From: Hymenobacter convexus
GTDB taxonomy: Bacteria; Bacteroidota; Bacteroidia; Cytophagales; Hymenobacteraceae
Assembly (NCBI RefSeq): GCF_030580955.1
Contig: NZ_JAUQON010000011.1
Span: 1 to 64,000 of the forward strand
DNA length: 64,000 nucleotides
Direction: 5' to 3'
The position numbers and the translations under genes were made by a program. The notes beneath the pieces were generated by a model that was not told where the DNA came from, did no database searches, and saw only the letters and a program-made list of their open reading frames with translations. This document shows positions 35,614 to 44,112 of this stretch, piece after piece (positions within the stretch are counted from its first letter, which is position 1; every line of letters begins with the position of its first letter).

Positions 35614-35878
35614 GGTCGTTAGATGGAATATTTTTGCGAAAGTGGGCTTGGTAGACCCGGAAGAAACGCAGGAGCCCGTAAAGAACGAACACCGAACCCA
35701 AAACGCGGCGCGCAATTGGCCCCAAGGTGATGATGCTGCCCGCAGTTGGCGCGTCCGCCGTCCACCAAAGCCAGGCTCCCAGACCCATATAAACCAGGGC
35801 CATTATCAAAGCAAAGTAACGAACCAGGCGCTGAGGCGACTTCCCGAGTCGCTCTTCAGTTGTAGGGATGTTGAGCAT
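35606..35878 (-). CDS. Small two-helix membrane protein
   Basis: A 90-residue protein with two hydrophobic segments (YFALIMALVYMGLGAWLWW and RVLGSVFVLYGLLRFFRVY). I do not recognise a family with certainty. Its stop overlaps the PstS-like start by eight bases, so the two are translationally coupled. The start at 35878 avoids an in-frame extension that has no hydrophobic or conserved character. Its role is unknown; partnership with the binding lipoprotein or the Ton complex is plausible. Confidence 0.65.
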   Translation of the reverse strand: MLNIPTTEERLGKSPQRLVRYFALIMALVYMGLGAWLWWTADAPTAGSIITLGPIARRVLGSVFVLYGLLRFFRVYQAHFRKNIPSNDHD

Positions 35879-35970
35879 GAGGCAATAAGCGCAGGAATGG
35901 AGATGGATAAACCATGAAACGGCCGGTAAAGGTTCGGATGGCCCGAAGATGGCCTCGGAATCAGCCCACA

Positions 35971-36022
35971 AAAAAGCCGAAAATTAGCCGCTTTTCATAG
36001 TTGCGGACAATTTTCGGCTTTT
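35971..36022. terminator. Terminator hairpin downstream of the second tonB
   Basis: AAAAGCCGAAAATT pairs with AATTTTCGGCTTTT across an inner CCGC/GCGG stem. The ends form A- and T-runs. It closes the tonB gene on the minus strand and implies that the downstream small membrane protein gene has its own promoter or depends on read-through. Confidence 0.7.
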
Positions 36023-36057
36023 CAGCAGGCTGCCGCCGTTGTGCGTGGCGCGGGCGG

Positions 36058-36879
36058 CTACTCAAACTGAAACGTAATGGGCAGCGTGAAGCGCACCGGC
36101 ACGGCGTGGTGGTTTTGCAGGCCCGGCGTCCAGGCCGGCATCTCGCGTACCACGCGGGCCGCTGCTTCCTCGGTGCCATAGCCCAAGCCTTTCAAAACCG
36201 TGACTTCCCCAATCGTGCCATCCGTCTGCACCACGAAGGAAACGAATACTTTACCAGATACCTGCGCCGCCAGTGCCGCTGCCGGAAACCGCAAATGCTT
36301 CTGCAGGTAGCGCTGCAAAGCTGCCCGACCGCCCACAAAGTCCGGCATCACTTCGGCATACAGCACTGCGGCCGGAGCGGGTACCGCGGCGGGCCGGGCC
36401 GAGTCGGTACTTGGCCCGGTGCTCAGCCCAGTGCTGCCCATGGCACCATCGGCATCAGCCACTCCGATTTTTGCCGGGCCGGTCGGGCCCACATCGGGGA
36501 GGAGTTTCGTGTCAGCTTCAGGTTTCACTTCATGGTCGGGCGCCACCTGTGTCTTAATAACAGCATGCGGCACCACCGTCACGGCCGGGTGTGCGGCGGC
36601 TGGCGGTGGCGTAGGCTTGAGTTTGGGCAATTCGTAAATCTGAGGGTGCGGCTGTGGCATCTCGGGCAGCGTCGGGCCCGCTATTGGCGCATCCGCAAAA
36701 AGCCTTTTGGCCGTCATTCCTGCCAGGAACAGCAGGGCGCAAGTCGTCAGTGTGATAGCCAACGCCGACCCCAGGTGACGCTGGTAGGACCGACGCAGCT
36801 GAAAGGCGCCGTAAGCTTGGTTGCGGCCTTCGAAAACAATGTCATCGAGCGAGCCAGTGAGCAGAATGGACGTGGACAT
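36058..36879 (-). CDS. TonB family energy transducer, second copy
   Basis: A 273-residue TonB protein. The cytoplasmic N-terminus has SLDDIVFEGRNQAYGAFQLRRSYQRH. One transmembrane helix follows (about 35-58), then a Pro/Ala-rich periplasmic spacer and the TonB C-terminal domain from about 185 (VSGKVFVSFVVQTDGTIGEVTVLKGLG, AARVVREMPAWTPG). It couples proton-motive force from ExbBD to outer-membrane receptors. It is a paralogue of the upstream TonB with the same N-terminal motif. A terminator separates the two genes. Confidence 0.9.
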   Translation of the reverse strand: MSTSILLTGSLDDIVFEGRNQAYGAFQLRRSYQRHLGSALAITLTTCALLFLAGMTAKRLFADAPIAGPTLPEMPQPHPQIYELPKLKPTPPPAAAHPAVTVVPHAVIKTQVAPDHEVKPEADTKLLPDVGPTGPAKIGVADADGAMGSTGLSTGPSTDSARPAAVPAPAAVLYAEVMPDFVGGRAALQRYLQKHLRFPAAALAAQVSGKVFVSFVVQTDGTIGEVTVLKGLGYGTEEAAARVVREMPAWTPGLQNHHAVPVRFTLPITFQFE

Positions 36880-37022
36880 AGCAGTGTGGGTTGAGGTGAA
36901 ACAATCGAACCCAAGCCACATCAGCGGGGGCCCTCCGCCACTGGCTTGCCCACATTCAACGATGGGTACGGATGTTATAGTATGCAAGCATACCTTTTTT
37001 ATTGCTTAAAATATTAAAAATG

Positions 37023-37060
37023 AAAACCCCGAATCAAGCCGTTAAGCTTCATTCGGGGTT
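37023..37060. terminator. Terminator hairpin between the two tonB genes
   Basis: AAACCCCGAAT pairs with ATTCGGGGTT around an internal AAGC/GCTT region, with T-rich flank on the minus strand. It lies 34 bases beyond the stop of the first tonB and may uncouple the two paralogues. Confidence 0.65.
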
Positions 37061-37093
37061 CTCTTACTACTTGACTTACGGCAGCAGTGCTCT

Positions 37094-37924
37094 TTACTGG
37101 ATTTTGAAGGTAATCGGCACCGTAAACGATACACTCACTGCGCGGCCGTTCTGCTTGCCGGGGATGAACTTAGGCAGGGTTTTCACCGCCCGAATCGTCT
37201 CCTCGTCCAAGCCAGAGCCCAGTCCTTTTACCACTTTCACATCCGAAACGTCACCTTGGGCATTCACCGTGAAGCTCACGAAAATGCGGCCTTCGACTTG
37301 GTTGCGGAGTGCCAGGGGCGGGTACTTGGTGGCTTTCTGAATGGCTGCTACGATGGCACCGTTGCCGCCGCCGCCGGGCAGCTGGGGCATCTGCTCCACG
37401 TAGGTGTAGACTTTGTTTTCTACCACCTCTTCAACCACTTTGTCGCCTTCACCCGAAAGTTCCGACAGGTCCGGAGCAGCATCGGTATTGCCCTTCACGG
37501 TCACCGTCGATACGGCTTTGTCCTTTAGCTCCTCCTGGTCCGGCACCTCTTCCTTCTTCACTTCCTCATCCTTCTTCACCACCGGAGGGGTGAATTTGAT
37601 GGTGGTCAGCTTGGGCGGCGGGGGTGGGGGCGCCTCGGGGGGCGGGGGCGGGGGTGGCGGCTTGGTCTCGTCCAGCGGAGGAGCGTCCATCAGCACGTTT
37701 TCCTGCAGGTTTTTCTTCGGCTCTTTCGGCATCCTGTCTTTCAGGTACTGCGAAATGAGCGGGAAGGCAATCAACAGCAGGAACAGAGCCGTGGCAATAA
37801 TCAACGCCCGGGTTACGTGGCGCTGGTACAACCGACGAAGCACGTAAGCTCCGTACGCCTTGTTACGGCCCTCAAAAACGATATCGTTTAAGCTGGCCTT
37901 GGCGATTTGCGCATTGTCCATCAT
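37094..37924 (-). CDS. tonB: TonB family energy transducer, first copy
   Basis: A 276-residue TonB. The N-terminal ASLNDIVFEGRNKAYGAYVLRRLYQRH block precedes one transmembrane helix (ALIIATALFLLLIAFPLI, about 35-53). A strongly Pro-rich spacer (about 83-105) and a Lys/Glu segment follow, then the C-terminal domain VEGRIFVSFTVNAQGDVSDVKVVKGLG with TLPKFIPGKQNG. Its ATG overlaps the exbD stop by four bases, so it is translationally coupled to the ExbBD genes and is the main transducer of this complex. Confidence 0.93.
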   Translation of the reverse strand: MMDNAQIAKASLNDIVFEGRNKAYGAYVLRRLYQRHVTRALIIATALFLLLIAFPLISQYLKDRMPKEPKKNLQENVLMDAPPLDETKPPPPPPPPEAPPPPPPKLTTIKFTPPVVKKDEEVKKEEVPDQEELKDKAVSTVTVKGNTDAAPDLSELSGEGDKVVEEVVENKVYTYVEQMPQLPGGGGNGAIVAAIQKATKYPPLALRNQVEGRIFVSFTVNAQGDVSDVKVVKGLGSGLDEETIRAVKTLPKFIPGKQNGRAVSVSFTVPITFKIQ

Positions 37925-38457
37925 AAGCCAGATTCTTTAATAAGGTCTAAGTCGTCTTTGTACACCTTCACCAGCGCATATTTCTTCTGGTTGGTGATAT
38001 TCATCTCGTCGAGAATATCCACCATGTTCTTATACTTGGCGTCCTCAGTGGGCTTGATGAGGATGATGGGCTCGGGGCTCTGGCGCTGACGGTCCAACAG
38101 AACTTTCCGGATGCCATCGGCTGAATAGTTGGTTACTTTCAGTTCGGGCTTGGGTACGGTTTTGTCGTTGGGCGTGTTCAGGCCGAAATAATAGTACGCT
38201 TTGTTGTCCTTGCCCAGCAGGATGGTCATGGCCTGCGAGGCCTTGATTTTGGTGTCTTCCACGTCGTCGGTCTTCTTCACCGGCATCGTGAGCTGCATCA
38301 CGTTGGGCTTGGCAAAGGTGGTCGTCAGCATGAAGAAGGTGAGCAGGAGAAAGGCCAAGTCAACCATCGGGGTCATGTCGATTTTGGTCGACATTTTCTT
38401 GGCCCGCTTTTTCCCACCTTTCCCACCGGTATCGGCTTTTCCTTGAATTTCTGCCAT
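37921..38457 (-). CDS. exbD: ExbD/TolR family biopolymer transport protein, second copy
   Basis: A 178-residue ExbD. The conserved membrane anchor is KIDMTPMVDLAFLLLTFFMLTTTF (about 25-48), with the proton-relevant aspartate in MVDLAF. A periplasmic domain follows. It has a Lys-rich N-terminus (GKGGKKRAKK). It pairs with the ExbB above and overlaps tonB. Two ExbD paralogues per ExbB is usual in Bacteroidota. Confidence 0.93.
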   Translation of the reverse strand: MAEIQGKADTGGKGGKKRAKKMSTKIDMTPMVDLAFLLLTFFMLTTTFAKPNVMQLTMPVKKTDDVEDTKIKASQAMTILLGKDNKAYYYFGLNTPNDKTVPKPELKVTNYSADGIRKVLLDRQRQSPEPIILIKPTEDAKYKNMVDILDEMNITNQKKYALVKVYKDDLDLIKESGL

Positions 38458-38514
38458 GGGATTTACAAAATTGAATGAACCGGAAAAAGGAAGGCTTGTG
38501 TGACTAAGTCGAAA

Positions 38515-39144
38515 TTACTTAGTCGCAACGGGCGCGTTTTCCAGGTCGGTAATGAGGTTGAAGCGGTTGATGTCGCGTTCCTGCAACAGCTTAATAACTT
38601 GCTGCACCGTGGGTACATCGGCGTTGCCATCGCCCTTAATGGCAATGAAAGTTTGCTTTTTGAAAAGCGCCAGGTTGGCCCGACGAGCTTCCATTACCCA
38701 ATCAATAAGCTGGTTATTGAGCGAGTCGATTGGAATACCCGGCTGTTGTGCGTTAAGCGCCTTACGCTCTTCCTTTTCCACATTGAGGTATGACCCCAAC
38801 TGATTGATGGGAAGACCGAAGTTTGGCAGATTGCTGAATTCCTTGGCCTGAGCCGCCGTAAAGTTGACGCCGTACTTGGCGGCAACCTTCTGCAGAATTT
38901 GGGTTTTGGTCTTCGAGTCATCAACGCCAAAAAACACGCGCTTTTTGTTGTCGATGGTCAGCGTAATCACATTGCTCTCGGGGAGTTTAATCTCCGAGAT
39001 AGACGATGGCGTGTCCACTACCACCGTCTCTTCAGGGGCGAATTTGGTGGTGAGCATGAAGAACGTCACCAGCAAGAAGGCCAGGTCCACCATCGGCGTC
39101 ATGTCAAGCGACGGCGAGGTACGGTGCGGTTTTACTTTAGGCAT
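38515..39144 (-). CDS. exbD: ExbD/TolR family biopolymer transport protein, first copy
   Basis: A 209-residue ExbD with SLDMTPMVDLAFLLVTFFMLTTKF near the N-terminus (about 12-35) and a longer periplasmic domain than its paralogue. The transmembrane aspartate is conserved. It comes first after exbB in the minus-strand unit and is 57 bases before the second exbD. Both probably join the same ExbB pentamer or form alternative complexes. Confidence 0.93.
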   Translation of the reverse strand: MPKVKPHRTSPSLDMTPMVDLAFLLVTFFMLTTKFAPEETVVVDTPSSISEIKLPESNVITLTIDNKKRVFFGVDDSKTKTQILQKVAAKYGVNFTAAQAKEFSNLPNFGLPINQLGSYLNVEKEERKALNAQQPGIPIDSLNNQLIDWVMEARRANLALFKKQTFIAIKGDGNADVPTVQQVIKLLQERDINRFNLITDLENAPVATK

Positions 39145-39231
39145 TGCGAGGTGGGATTAAAAGGGGGCAATTCGTTCCGGATTAGTTGAACGAATCACCC
39201 CGCATTTTAGTGCATCAGTGAAAGACGGAAA

Positions 39232-40119
39232 TTAAACCGTCCGAACCGGCTGGCCCGCGTTGTTGCCGTGCTGGCCGGCAAACGTCTGGATGATGCTGAA
39301 GCCAGCCTCGTCGATGCTGTAGGTCAGCTCGTCAATTTTGCTGGTGAAGTAGTTGTAGGCCACGATGGCCAGGGCCGACGTACCGATACCGAGGGCCGTG
39401 TTGATGAGTGCTTCCGAAATACCGTTTGCCAGAGCTACGGCGTCGGGGCTACCGGCCTGGGCCAGAGCGGCGAAGGCGTTAATCATGCCGAATACCGTAC
39501 CGAGCAGACCGGTCAGCGTGGCGATAGAAGCCAGGGTCGAGATGATAACCAGGTTTTTCTCGAGCATCGGCAGCTCCAGGGCGGTGCTTTCTTCGATTTC
39601 TTTCTGGATGGCGAGTACGCGCTGGTCGGTACCCATGGTGGTTTCGCGCGACATTTCGTTGTATTTCAACAGGCCGGCTTTCACCACGTTGGCTACCGAG
39701 CCTTTCTGCTGGTCGCACACGGCGAGGGCGCCGTTGATGTCGTTAGCGTTCAGCTTCTGACGGACGCTGCGCACGAACGATTCGATGCTCTTGCTGCCTT
39801 TGGCTTTGCTGATGGTGAGGGCCCGCTCGATGGAGAAGGTGATTACGCACAGCAGCATGGTCATCAGGATGGGTACAATGACACCACCCTTGTAAACTAT
39901 ACCGAGGTAGTCGCCAGCCATGGGGTTGTTTTTGTGGTCACCGCCTTGGAAGTGGCTGCCGTCGCCGAGCACGAATTTATAGACTACAACGCTGACGATA
40001 AAGGCTAGGATGATAACCAGGACGGAGAACAGCGAGGCTCCACCGCTGCTTTGGGCTTCGGCTTTGGCGGCCGTAGCGGCGGGCCGGGGGCTCGTATTCA
40101 TGGCATTTTTCTGTTCCAT
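39232..40119 (-). CDS. exbB: ExbB/TolQ/MotA family proton channel
   Basis: A 295-residue ExbB-type protein. It has an N-terminal transmembrane segment (LFSVLVIILAFIVSVVVYKFVLGD), a second near VIVPILMTMLLCVITFSIERAL, and the conserved pair LEKNLVIISTLASIATLTGLLGTVFGMI and ALGIGTSALAIVAYNYF at the end. It forms the proton channel that drives TonB. The ATG at 40119 is used; a second in-frame ATG at 40101 is possible. It heads the minus-strand transport block and has a good promoter 175 bases upstream. Confidence 0.92.
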   Translation of the reverse strand: MEQKNAMNTSPRPAATAAKAEAQSSGGASLFSVLVIILAFIVSVVVYKFVLGDGSHFQGGDHKNNPMAGDYLGIVYKGGVIVPILMTMLLCVITFSIERALTISKAKGSKSIESFVRSVRQKLNANDINGALAVCDQQKGSVANVVKAGLLKYNEMSRETTMGTDQRVLAIQKEIEESTALELPMLEKNLVIISTLASIATLTGLLGTVFGMINAFAALAQAGSPDAVALANGISEALINTALGIGTSALAIVAYNYFTSKIDELTYSIDEAGFSIIQTFAGQHGNNAGQPVRTV

Positions 40120-40296
40120 TGTTCCGGAGTGTTTGGGGTTGTTGTTGTGAAGTAGTTGAATTGAGTGGGTAAAGAAAAAGCAAAAAAGTTGTTTAGACGC
40201 GCAGCAGGCGGCAAAGAACGTTGATAATCCCGTAATGAAAGGACTAAAATGGCACTTACCGAAGTTCGAGCTACCCACTAAACCGTCTTAGCTGGG

Positions 40297-40328
40297 CAAA
40301 CCTAACCAAAAAGCTTGGCCCGACCAAA
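40297..40328 (-). promoter_or_regulatory. Bacteroidota promoter for the exbB-exbD-tonB block
   Basis: On the minus strand, TTTG at 40328-40325 is separated by 20 bases from TAGGTTTG at 40304-40297. This matches the -33 TTTG / -7 TAnnTTTG consensus with correct spacing. The implied 5' leader before exbB is about 170 bases. Confidence 0.6.
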
Positions 40329-40386
40329 GAAAACTTGCCCGGTGCTGACCAGATAGAAGGATAATGAAGGTAGAATGAGGCCAACG

Positions 40387-41244
40387 CTAATTCGGCGCGT
40401 TTGGTTGGGTGGGGCGCCGTTTGGCTTCCTCCCAATACACGTCCATCTCGGCCAAGGTGAGGTCGGCGAGGCGCTGGCCAGCGGCAGAAGCCGCACTTTC
40501 AAGGTACTGAAAACGATTGATAAACTTGCGGTTGGTGCGCTCTAGCGCTTCTTCGGGATTGATGCCGGCGAAGCGGGCAAAATTGACCAGCGAAAACAGC
40601 AAATCACCGAACTCATCGGCGGCCCGCTCGGCGTTCATGCGTTCGGGTTGGCCGTGGCCGTACTCGTCGCCGAATTCGCTTAATTCTTCCTGTACTTTCT
40701 GCCATACCTGCTCGGGCTGCTCCCAGTCGAAGCCCGCGCCGCGGGCTTTTTCCTGAATGCGCATGGCCTTGACCAGGGCCGGCAGAGAGGTCGGCACACC
40801 GCCTAGCACGCCATTGGTATTGCCTTTTTCCTTGAGTTTGAGCTGTTCCCAGTTGCGCTTCACGGCGTCTTCGTCGTCGGCCTGCACATCGCCGTAGATG
40901 TGCGGGTGGCGGTAGATGAGCTTTTCGCACTGGGCGTTGAGGACATCGGCAATGTCGAAAGCGCCTTTTTCGGCGGCGATGCGGGCGTAGAAAACCAAGT
41001 GGAGCATCACGTCGCCCAGCTCCTTTTTGAGGTCGGGCAGGTCATTGCGCAGAATGGCGTCGCTGATTTCGTAGGTTTCCTCGATAGTGAGGTGGCGCAG
41101 GCTCTGCAGGGTTTGCTTTTTATCCCAGGGGCATTCGGCGCGCAGGCGGTCGAGCACGTCGAGCAGGCGGCCGAAGGCTTCGAGCTGCGCAGGGCGCCGA
41201 GCGTTGGTAAGCAGGGCCGTAGGGTCAGATGCGGAATTTTCCAT
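40387..41244 (-). CDS. mazG: Nucleoside triphosphate pyrophosphohydrolase MazG
   Basis: A 285-residue tandem-domain MazG that hydrolyses NTPs to NMP and pyrophosphate, clearing aberrant nucleotides. The first domain has RLRAECPWDKKQTLQSLRHLTIEETYEI and ELGDVMLHLVFYA with the acidic EE-E-ELGD metal ligands. The second has ELSEFGDEYG and ADEFGDLLFSLVNFAR. It is divergent from glmM with 73 bp between starts. TATCTTTG ends only five bases before its ATG, so it may be transcribed with almost no leader. Confidence 0.93.
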   Translation of the reverse strand: MENSASDPTALLTNARRPAQLEAFGRLLDVLDRLRAECPWDKKQTLQSLRHLTIEETYEISDAILRNDLPDLKKELGDVMLHLVFYARIAAEKGAFDIADVLNAQCEKLIYRHPHIYGDVQADDEDAVKRNWEQLKLKEKGNTNGVLGGVPTSLPALVKAMRIQEKARGAGFDWEQPEQVWQKVQEELSEFGDEYGHGQPERMNAERAADEFGDLLFSLVNFARFAGINPEEALERTNRKFINRFQYLESAASAAGQRLADLTLAEMDVYWEEAKRRPTQPNAPN

Positions 41245-41249
41245 TGTTC

Positions 41250-41296
41250 CAAAGATAAATCCGGCGCCGCCAACCGGCGGTTAATGCCTAATTTTG
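41250..41296. promoter_or_regulatory. Back-to-back -7 elements for mazG and glmM
   Basis: On the minus strand TATCTTTG (41257-41250) faces mazG; on the plus strand TAATTTTG (41289-41296) faces glmM, 21 bases before its GTG. Both fit TAnnTTTG exactly. Neither has a clear -33 TTTG at the expected distance. Confidence 0.4.
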
Positions 41297-41317
41297 GCCT
41301 TTCAAAAATTCTACTGC

Positions 41318-42715
41318 GTGACACTCATAAAATCAATATCCGGCATTCGCGGCACCATCGGCGGGCCGGTTGGGCAAGGCCTGACTCCCCTCGACGTGGT
41401 GAAATATGCCGCTGCTTACGGCACGTGGGTAAAAACCCAAGCCACTGACAGCAAGCTTATCGTCATTGGCCGCGATGCCCGCCTCTCGGGCGACATGGTG
41501 AGCCGGCTGGTTTCGGCTACCCTGCAGGGGCTGGGTCTCGACGTGTGCGACCTGGGCCTGAGCACCACGCCCACCGTGGAAATGGCCGTGCCCGCCAAAA
41601 ACGCGGCCGGCGGCATCATCCTCACCGCCTCGCACAACCCCAAGCAGTGGAATGCGCTGAAGCTGTTGAATGCCAAGGGCGAATTCATCTCAGACACCGA
41701 CGGCCAGCAGGTGCTGGCTTCGGCCGAAGCCGAGGATTTCGACTTCGCGCCGGTGACCAAGCTGGGCCAGTACACCACGGACAATACCTTCCTCAAGAAG
41801 CACATCAAAGCCATTCTAGCGCTGCCGCTGGTGGACGTGGAGGCCATCAAGGCCCGCAACTTCCGGGTGGTGGTAGATGCCGTGAACTCCTCGGGGGGCT
41901 TTGCCGTGCCGCAGCTGTTGGAAGCCCTGGGCGTGACGACCGTCGAAAAGCTGCACTGCGAGCCCACCGGCGACTTTGCTCACAACCCCGAGCCACTGCC
42001 CGAGCACCTGCGCGACATTGCCAAGGTGCTGGAAAAAGGCGGCTTCGACCTCGGCATTGTGGTGGACCCCGACGTGGACCGCCTGGCCCTGGTGAGCGAA
42101 AACGGCCAGATGTTCGGCGAAGAGTACACCCTTGTGGCCGTGGCCGACTACGTGCTGAAGGCCCTGGGTGGCGGCAACACCGTGAGCAACCTGAGCAGCA
42201 CCCGCGCCCTGCGCGACGTGACCGAGAAAGCTGGCGGAAGCTACGCCGCTGCCGCCGTGGGCGAGGTGAACGTGGTGACCAAAATGAAGGAAACCAACGC
42301 CGTGATTGGCGGCGAGGGCAACGGCGGTATCATTTACCCCGAGCTGCACTACGGCCGCGACGCCTTGGTGGGCATCGCGCTGTTTCTGACGCACCTGGCC
42401 AAGTCGGGCCTGACGGTGAGCCGGCTGCGCAATTCCTACCCGGGCTATTTCATCTCGAAAAATAAGATTGAGCTGACGCCCGACATCAATACCGACGATG
42501 TGCTGGCCAAGATGCAGACGCGCTATGCCAAGCAACCGGTGAATACCATCGACGGCGTGAAAATTGAGTTCGACAAGGAATGGGTGCACCTGCGCAAATC
42601 CAACACCGAGCCCATTATCCGCATCTACGCCGAATCGGACTCCAACGCGACGGCCGATTATCTGGCCCAGAAAATCATCGGCGACATTAAAGAAATTATT
42701 GCCGTGAAAGCATAG
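41318..42715 (+). CDS. glmM: Phosphoglucosamine mutase GlmM
   Basis: A 465-residue phosphohexomutase. It starts at GTG (VTLIKSISGIRGTIGG), the usual Bacteroidota GlmM beginning. The phosphoserine S105 is in TASHNPKQWNALK, the metal loop is DPDVDRLAL, the sugar-binding loop GEGNGG, and the phosphate-binding loop KSNTEPIIRIYAES. It converts glucosamine 6-phosphate to the 1-phosphate for peptidoglycan. Phosphomannomutase activity is the only alternative. A TTG 24 bases upstream is less likely as start. Confidence 0.9.
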   Translation: MTLIKSISGIRGTIGGPVGQGLTPLDVVKYAAAYGTWVKTQATDSKLIVIGRDARLSGDMVSRLVSATLQGLGLDVCDLGLSTTPTVEMAVPAKNAAGGIILTASHNPKQWNALKLLNAKGEFISDTDGQQVLASAEAEDFDFAPVTKLGQYTTDNTFLKKHIKAILALPLVDVEAIKARNFRVVVDAVNSSGGFAVPQLLEALGVTTVEKLHCEPTGDFAHNPEPLPEHLRDIAKVLEKGGFDLGIVVDPDVDRLALVSENGQMFGEEYTLVAVADYVLKALGGGNTVSNLSSTRALRDVTEKAGGSYAAAAVGEVNVVTKMKETNAVIGGEGNGGIIYPELHYGRDALVGIALFLTHLAKSGLTVSRLRNSYPGYFISKNKIELTPDINTDDVLAKMQTRYAKQPVNTIDGVKIEFDKEWVHLRKSNTEPIIRIYAESDSNATADYLAQKIIGDIKEIIAVKA

Positions 42716-42717
42716 TC

Positions 42718-42750
42718 AGCAGGGCTCGGAACGATGTTCCGGGCCCTGCT
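42718..42750 (+). terminator. Hairpin after glmM
   Basis: AGCAGGGC pairs with GCCCTGCT around an inner GGAAC/GTTCC stem. There is only a weak T-run after it, so it may be a weak terminator or RNA stabiliser. Confidence 0.45.
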
Positions 42751-42867
42751 TGCTTTCCGGCAATGGGCAATGGCCGGAATGGTTTCGGCTAAAAGTCCGA
42801 GGTTTGTGTTTTAATACCCTGGTTCGGCGGGAGCACCCACTCCCAATTGACTTGTTTTTCTCATTCC

Positions 42868-44031
42868 ATGGCCCTCCCCACCTCTCCCGCCTACGTTTAC
42901 TTCGACAACGCTGCCACCACGCCCCTCGACCCGGAGGTGCTGGAGGCCATGCTGCCGTTTTTGCAGAACCACTACGGCAACCCCAGCAGCCTGCATGGCC
43001 CCGGCCGGCAGGTGCGCGCCGCCATCGAGAATGCCCGCAAAACGGTGGCCCACCTGCTGAATGCCGCACCGGCCGAAATCATCTTCACCAGCGGCGGCAC
43101 GGAGGCCGACAATTACGCCGCTTTCGGCAGCGTGCGCACGCTGGGTCTGAAGCACGCCATCACCTCGCCGCTGGAGCACCATGCGGTGCTGCACCCGCTG
43201 CAGGCCTTAGCCAAGCGCGGCGAAATCGAGCTGCACTACGTGAAGCACGACGAGCAAGGCGCCCTCGATTTGGGCCACCTAGAGGAACTGCTGGCCGGGC
43301 AGTCGCGCACGTTTGTGAGCTTGATGCACGCCAACAACGAAATCGGTAACCTGAACGACATCGAAGCCATTGGGGTGATTTGTGCGCGCTACGACGCCGT
43401 GTTTCATACCGACACGGTGCAGACGATGGGGCACTACCGCCACGATGTGCAGCAGCTGAAAAACCACTTTCTGGTGGGCTCGGCGCACAAGTTTCACGGG
43501 CCGAAGGGCGTCGGCTTCATCTACACCCGCAGCGGCTTGCAGGTGAGCCCGCTCATCCACGGCGGCGCGCAGGAGCGCAATGTGCGCTCTGGCACTGAGA
43601 ATGTGTATGGAATTGTGGGCCTTGCCAAGGCCCTAGAAATCGCGGTGCGCGACCTGGGCGCCCACCAGGCCCACGTGCAGGCCCTGAAAACGCGCTTCAT
43701 TGAAAAGCTGCGGACCGAAATCGACGATGTGCAGTTCAATGGCCTTTCCGAACACGCCGACCGTAGCCTCTACACGGTGCTGAGCGTGAGCCTGCCGCCC
43801 TCGGCCATCAGCGAGATGCTGCTTTTTAACCTCGACATCAGTAAGGTGGCGGCTTCGGGCGGTTCGGCCTGTACCAGCGGGGCACAGGCCGGCTCGCACG
43901 TGCTCGAAGCCCTGGGCTGCGACCCCGACCGCGCCACGGTGCGCTTCTCGATGAGCAAGATGAATACGCCCGAGGAGGTTGACTACGCCGTGGCGGCGCT
44001 GGCCAAGCTCTACCGGCCGGTGGCCGTATAA
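42868..44031 (+). CDS. Cysteine desulfurase (NifS/IscS type)
   Basis: A 387-residue PLP enzyme that takes sulfur from cysteine for Fe-S clusters or tRNA thiolation. It opens YVYFDNAATTPLDPEVLEAML. The PLP lysine is in GSAHKFHGPKGVGFIY, and the sulfur-accepting cysteine is in SGGSACTSGAQAGSHVL. The catalytic cysteine loop is of the short group I form. No iscU or other Fe-S assembly gene adjoins it. Start chosen at 42868, the family start. Confidence 0.92.
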   Translation: MALPTSPAYVYFDNAATTPLDPEVLEAMLPFLQNHYGNPSSLHGPGRQVRAAIENARKTVAHLLNAAPAEIIFTSGGTEADNYAAFGSVRTLGLKHAITSPLEHHAVLHPLQALAKRGEIELHYVKHDEQGALDLGHLEELLAGQSRTFVSLMHANNEIGNLNDIEAIGVICARYDAVFHTDTVQTMGHYRHDVQQLKNHFLVGSAHKFHGPKGVGFIYTRSGLQVSPLIHGGAQERNVRSGTENVYGIVGLAKALEIAVRDLGAHQAHVQALKTRFIEKLRTEIDDVQFNGLSEHADRSLYTVLSVSLPPSAISEMLLFNLDISKVAASGGSACTSGAQAGSHVLEALGCDPDRATVRFSMSKMNTPEEVDYAVAALAKLYRPVAV

Positions 44032-44112
44032 ATAAGCCAGAGGCACGGCGCGAGATGGCCGGCTGCCGGGTGGTGCTGAATCCTGTTGCGTTGTTTTCTC
44101 GTTTGCGCTGGC

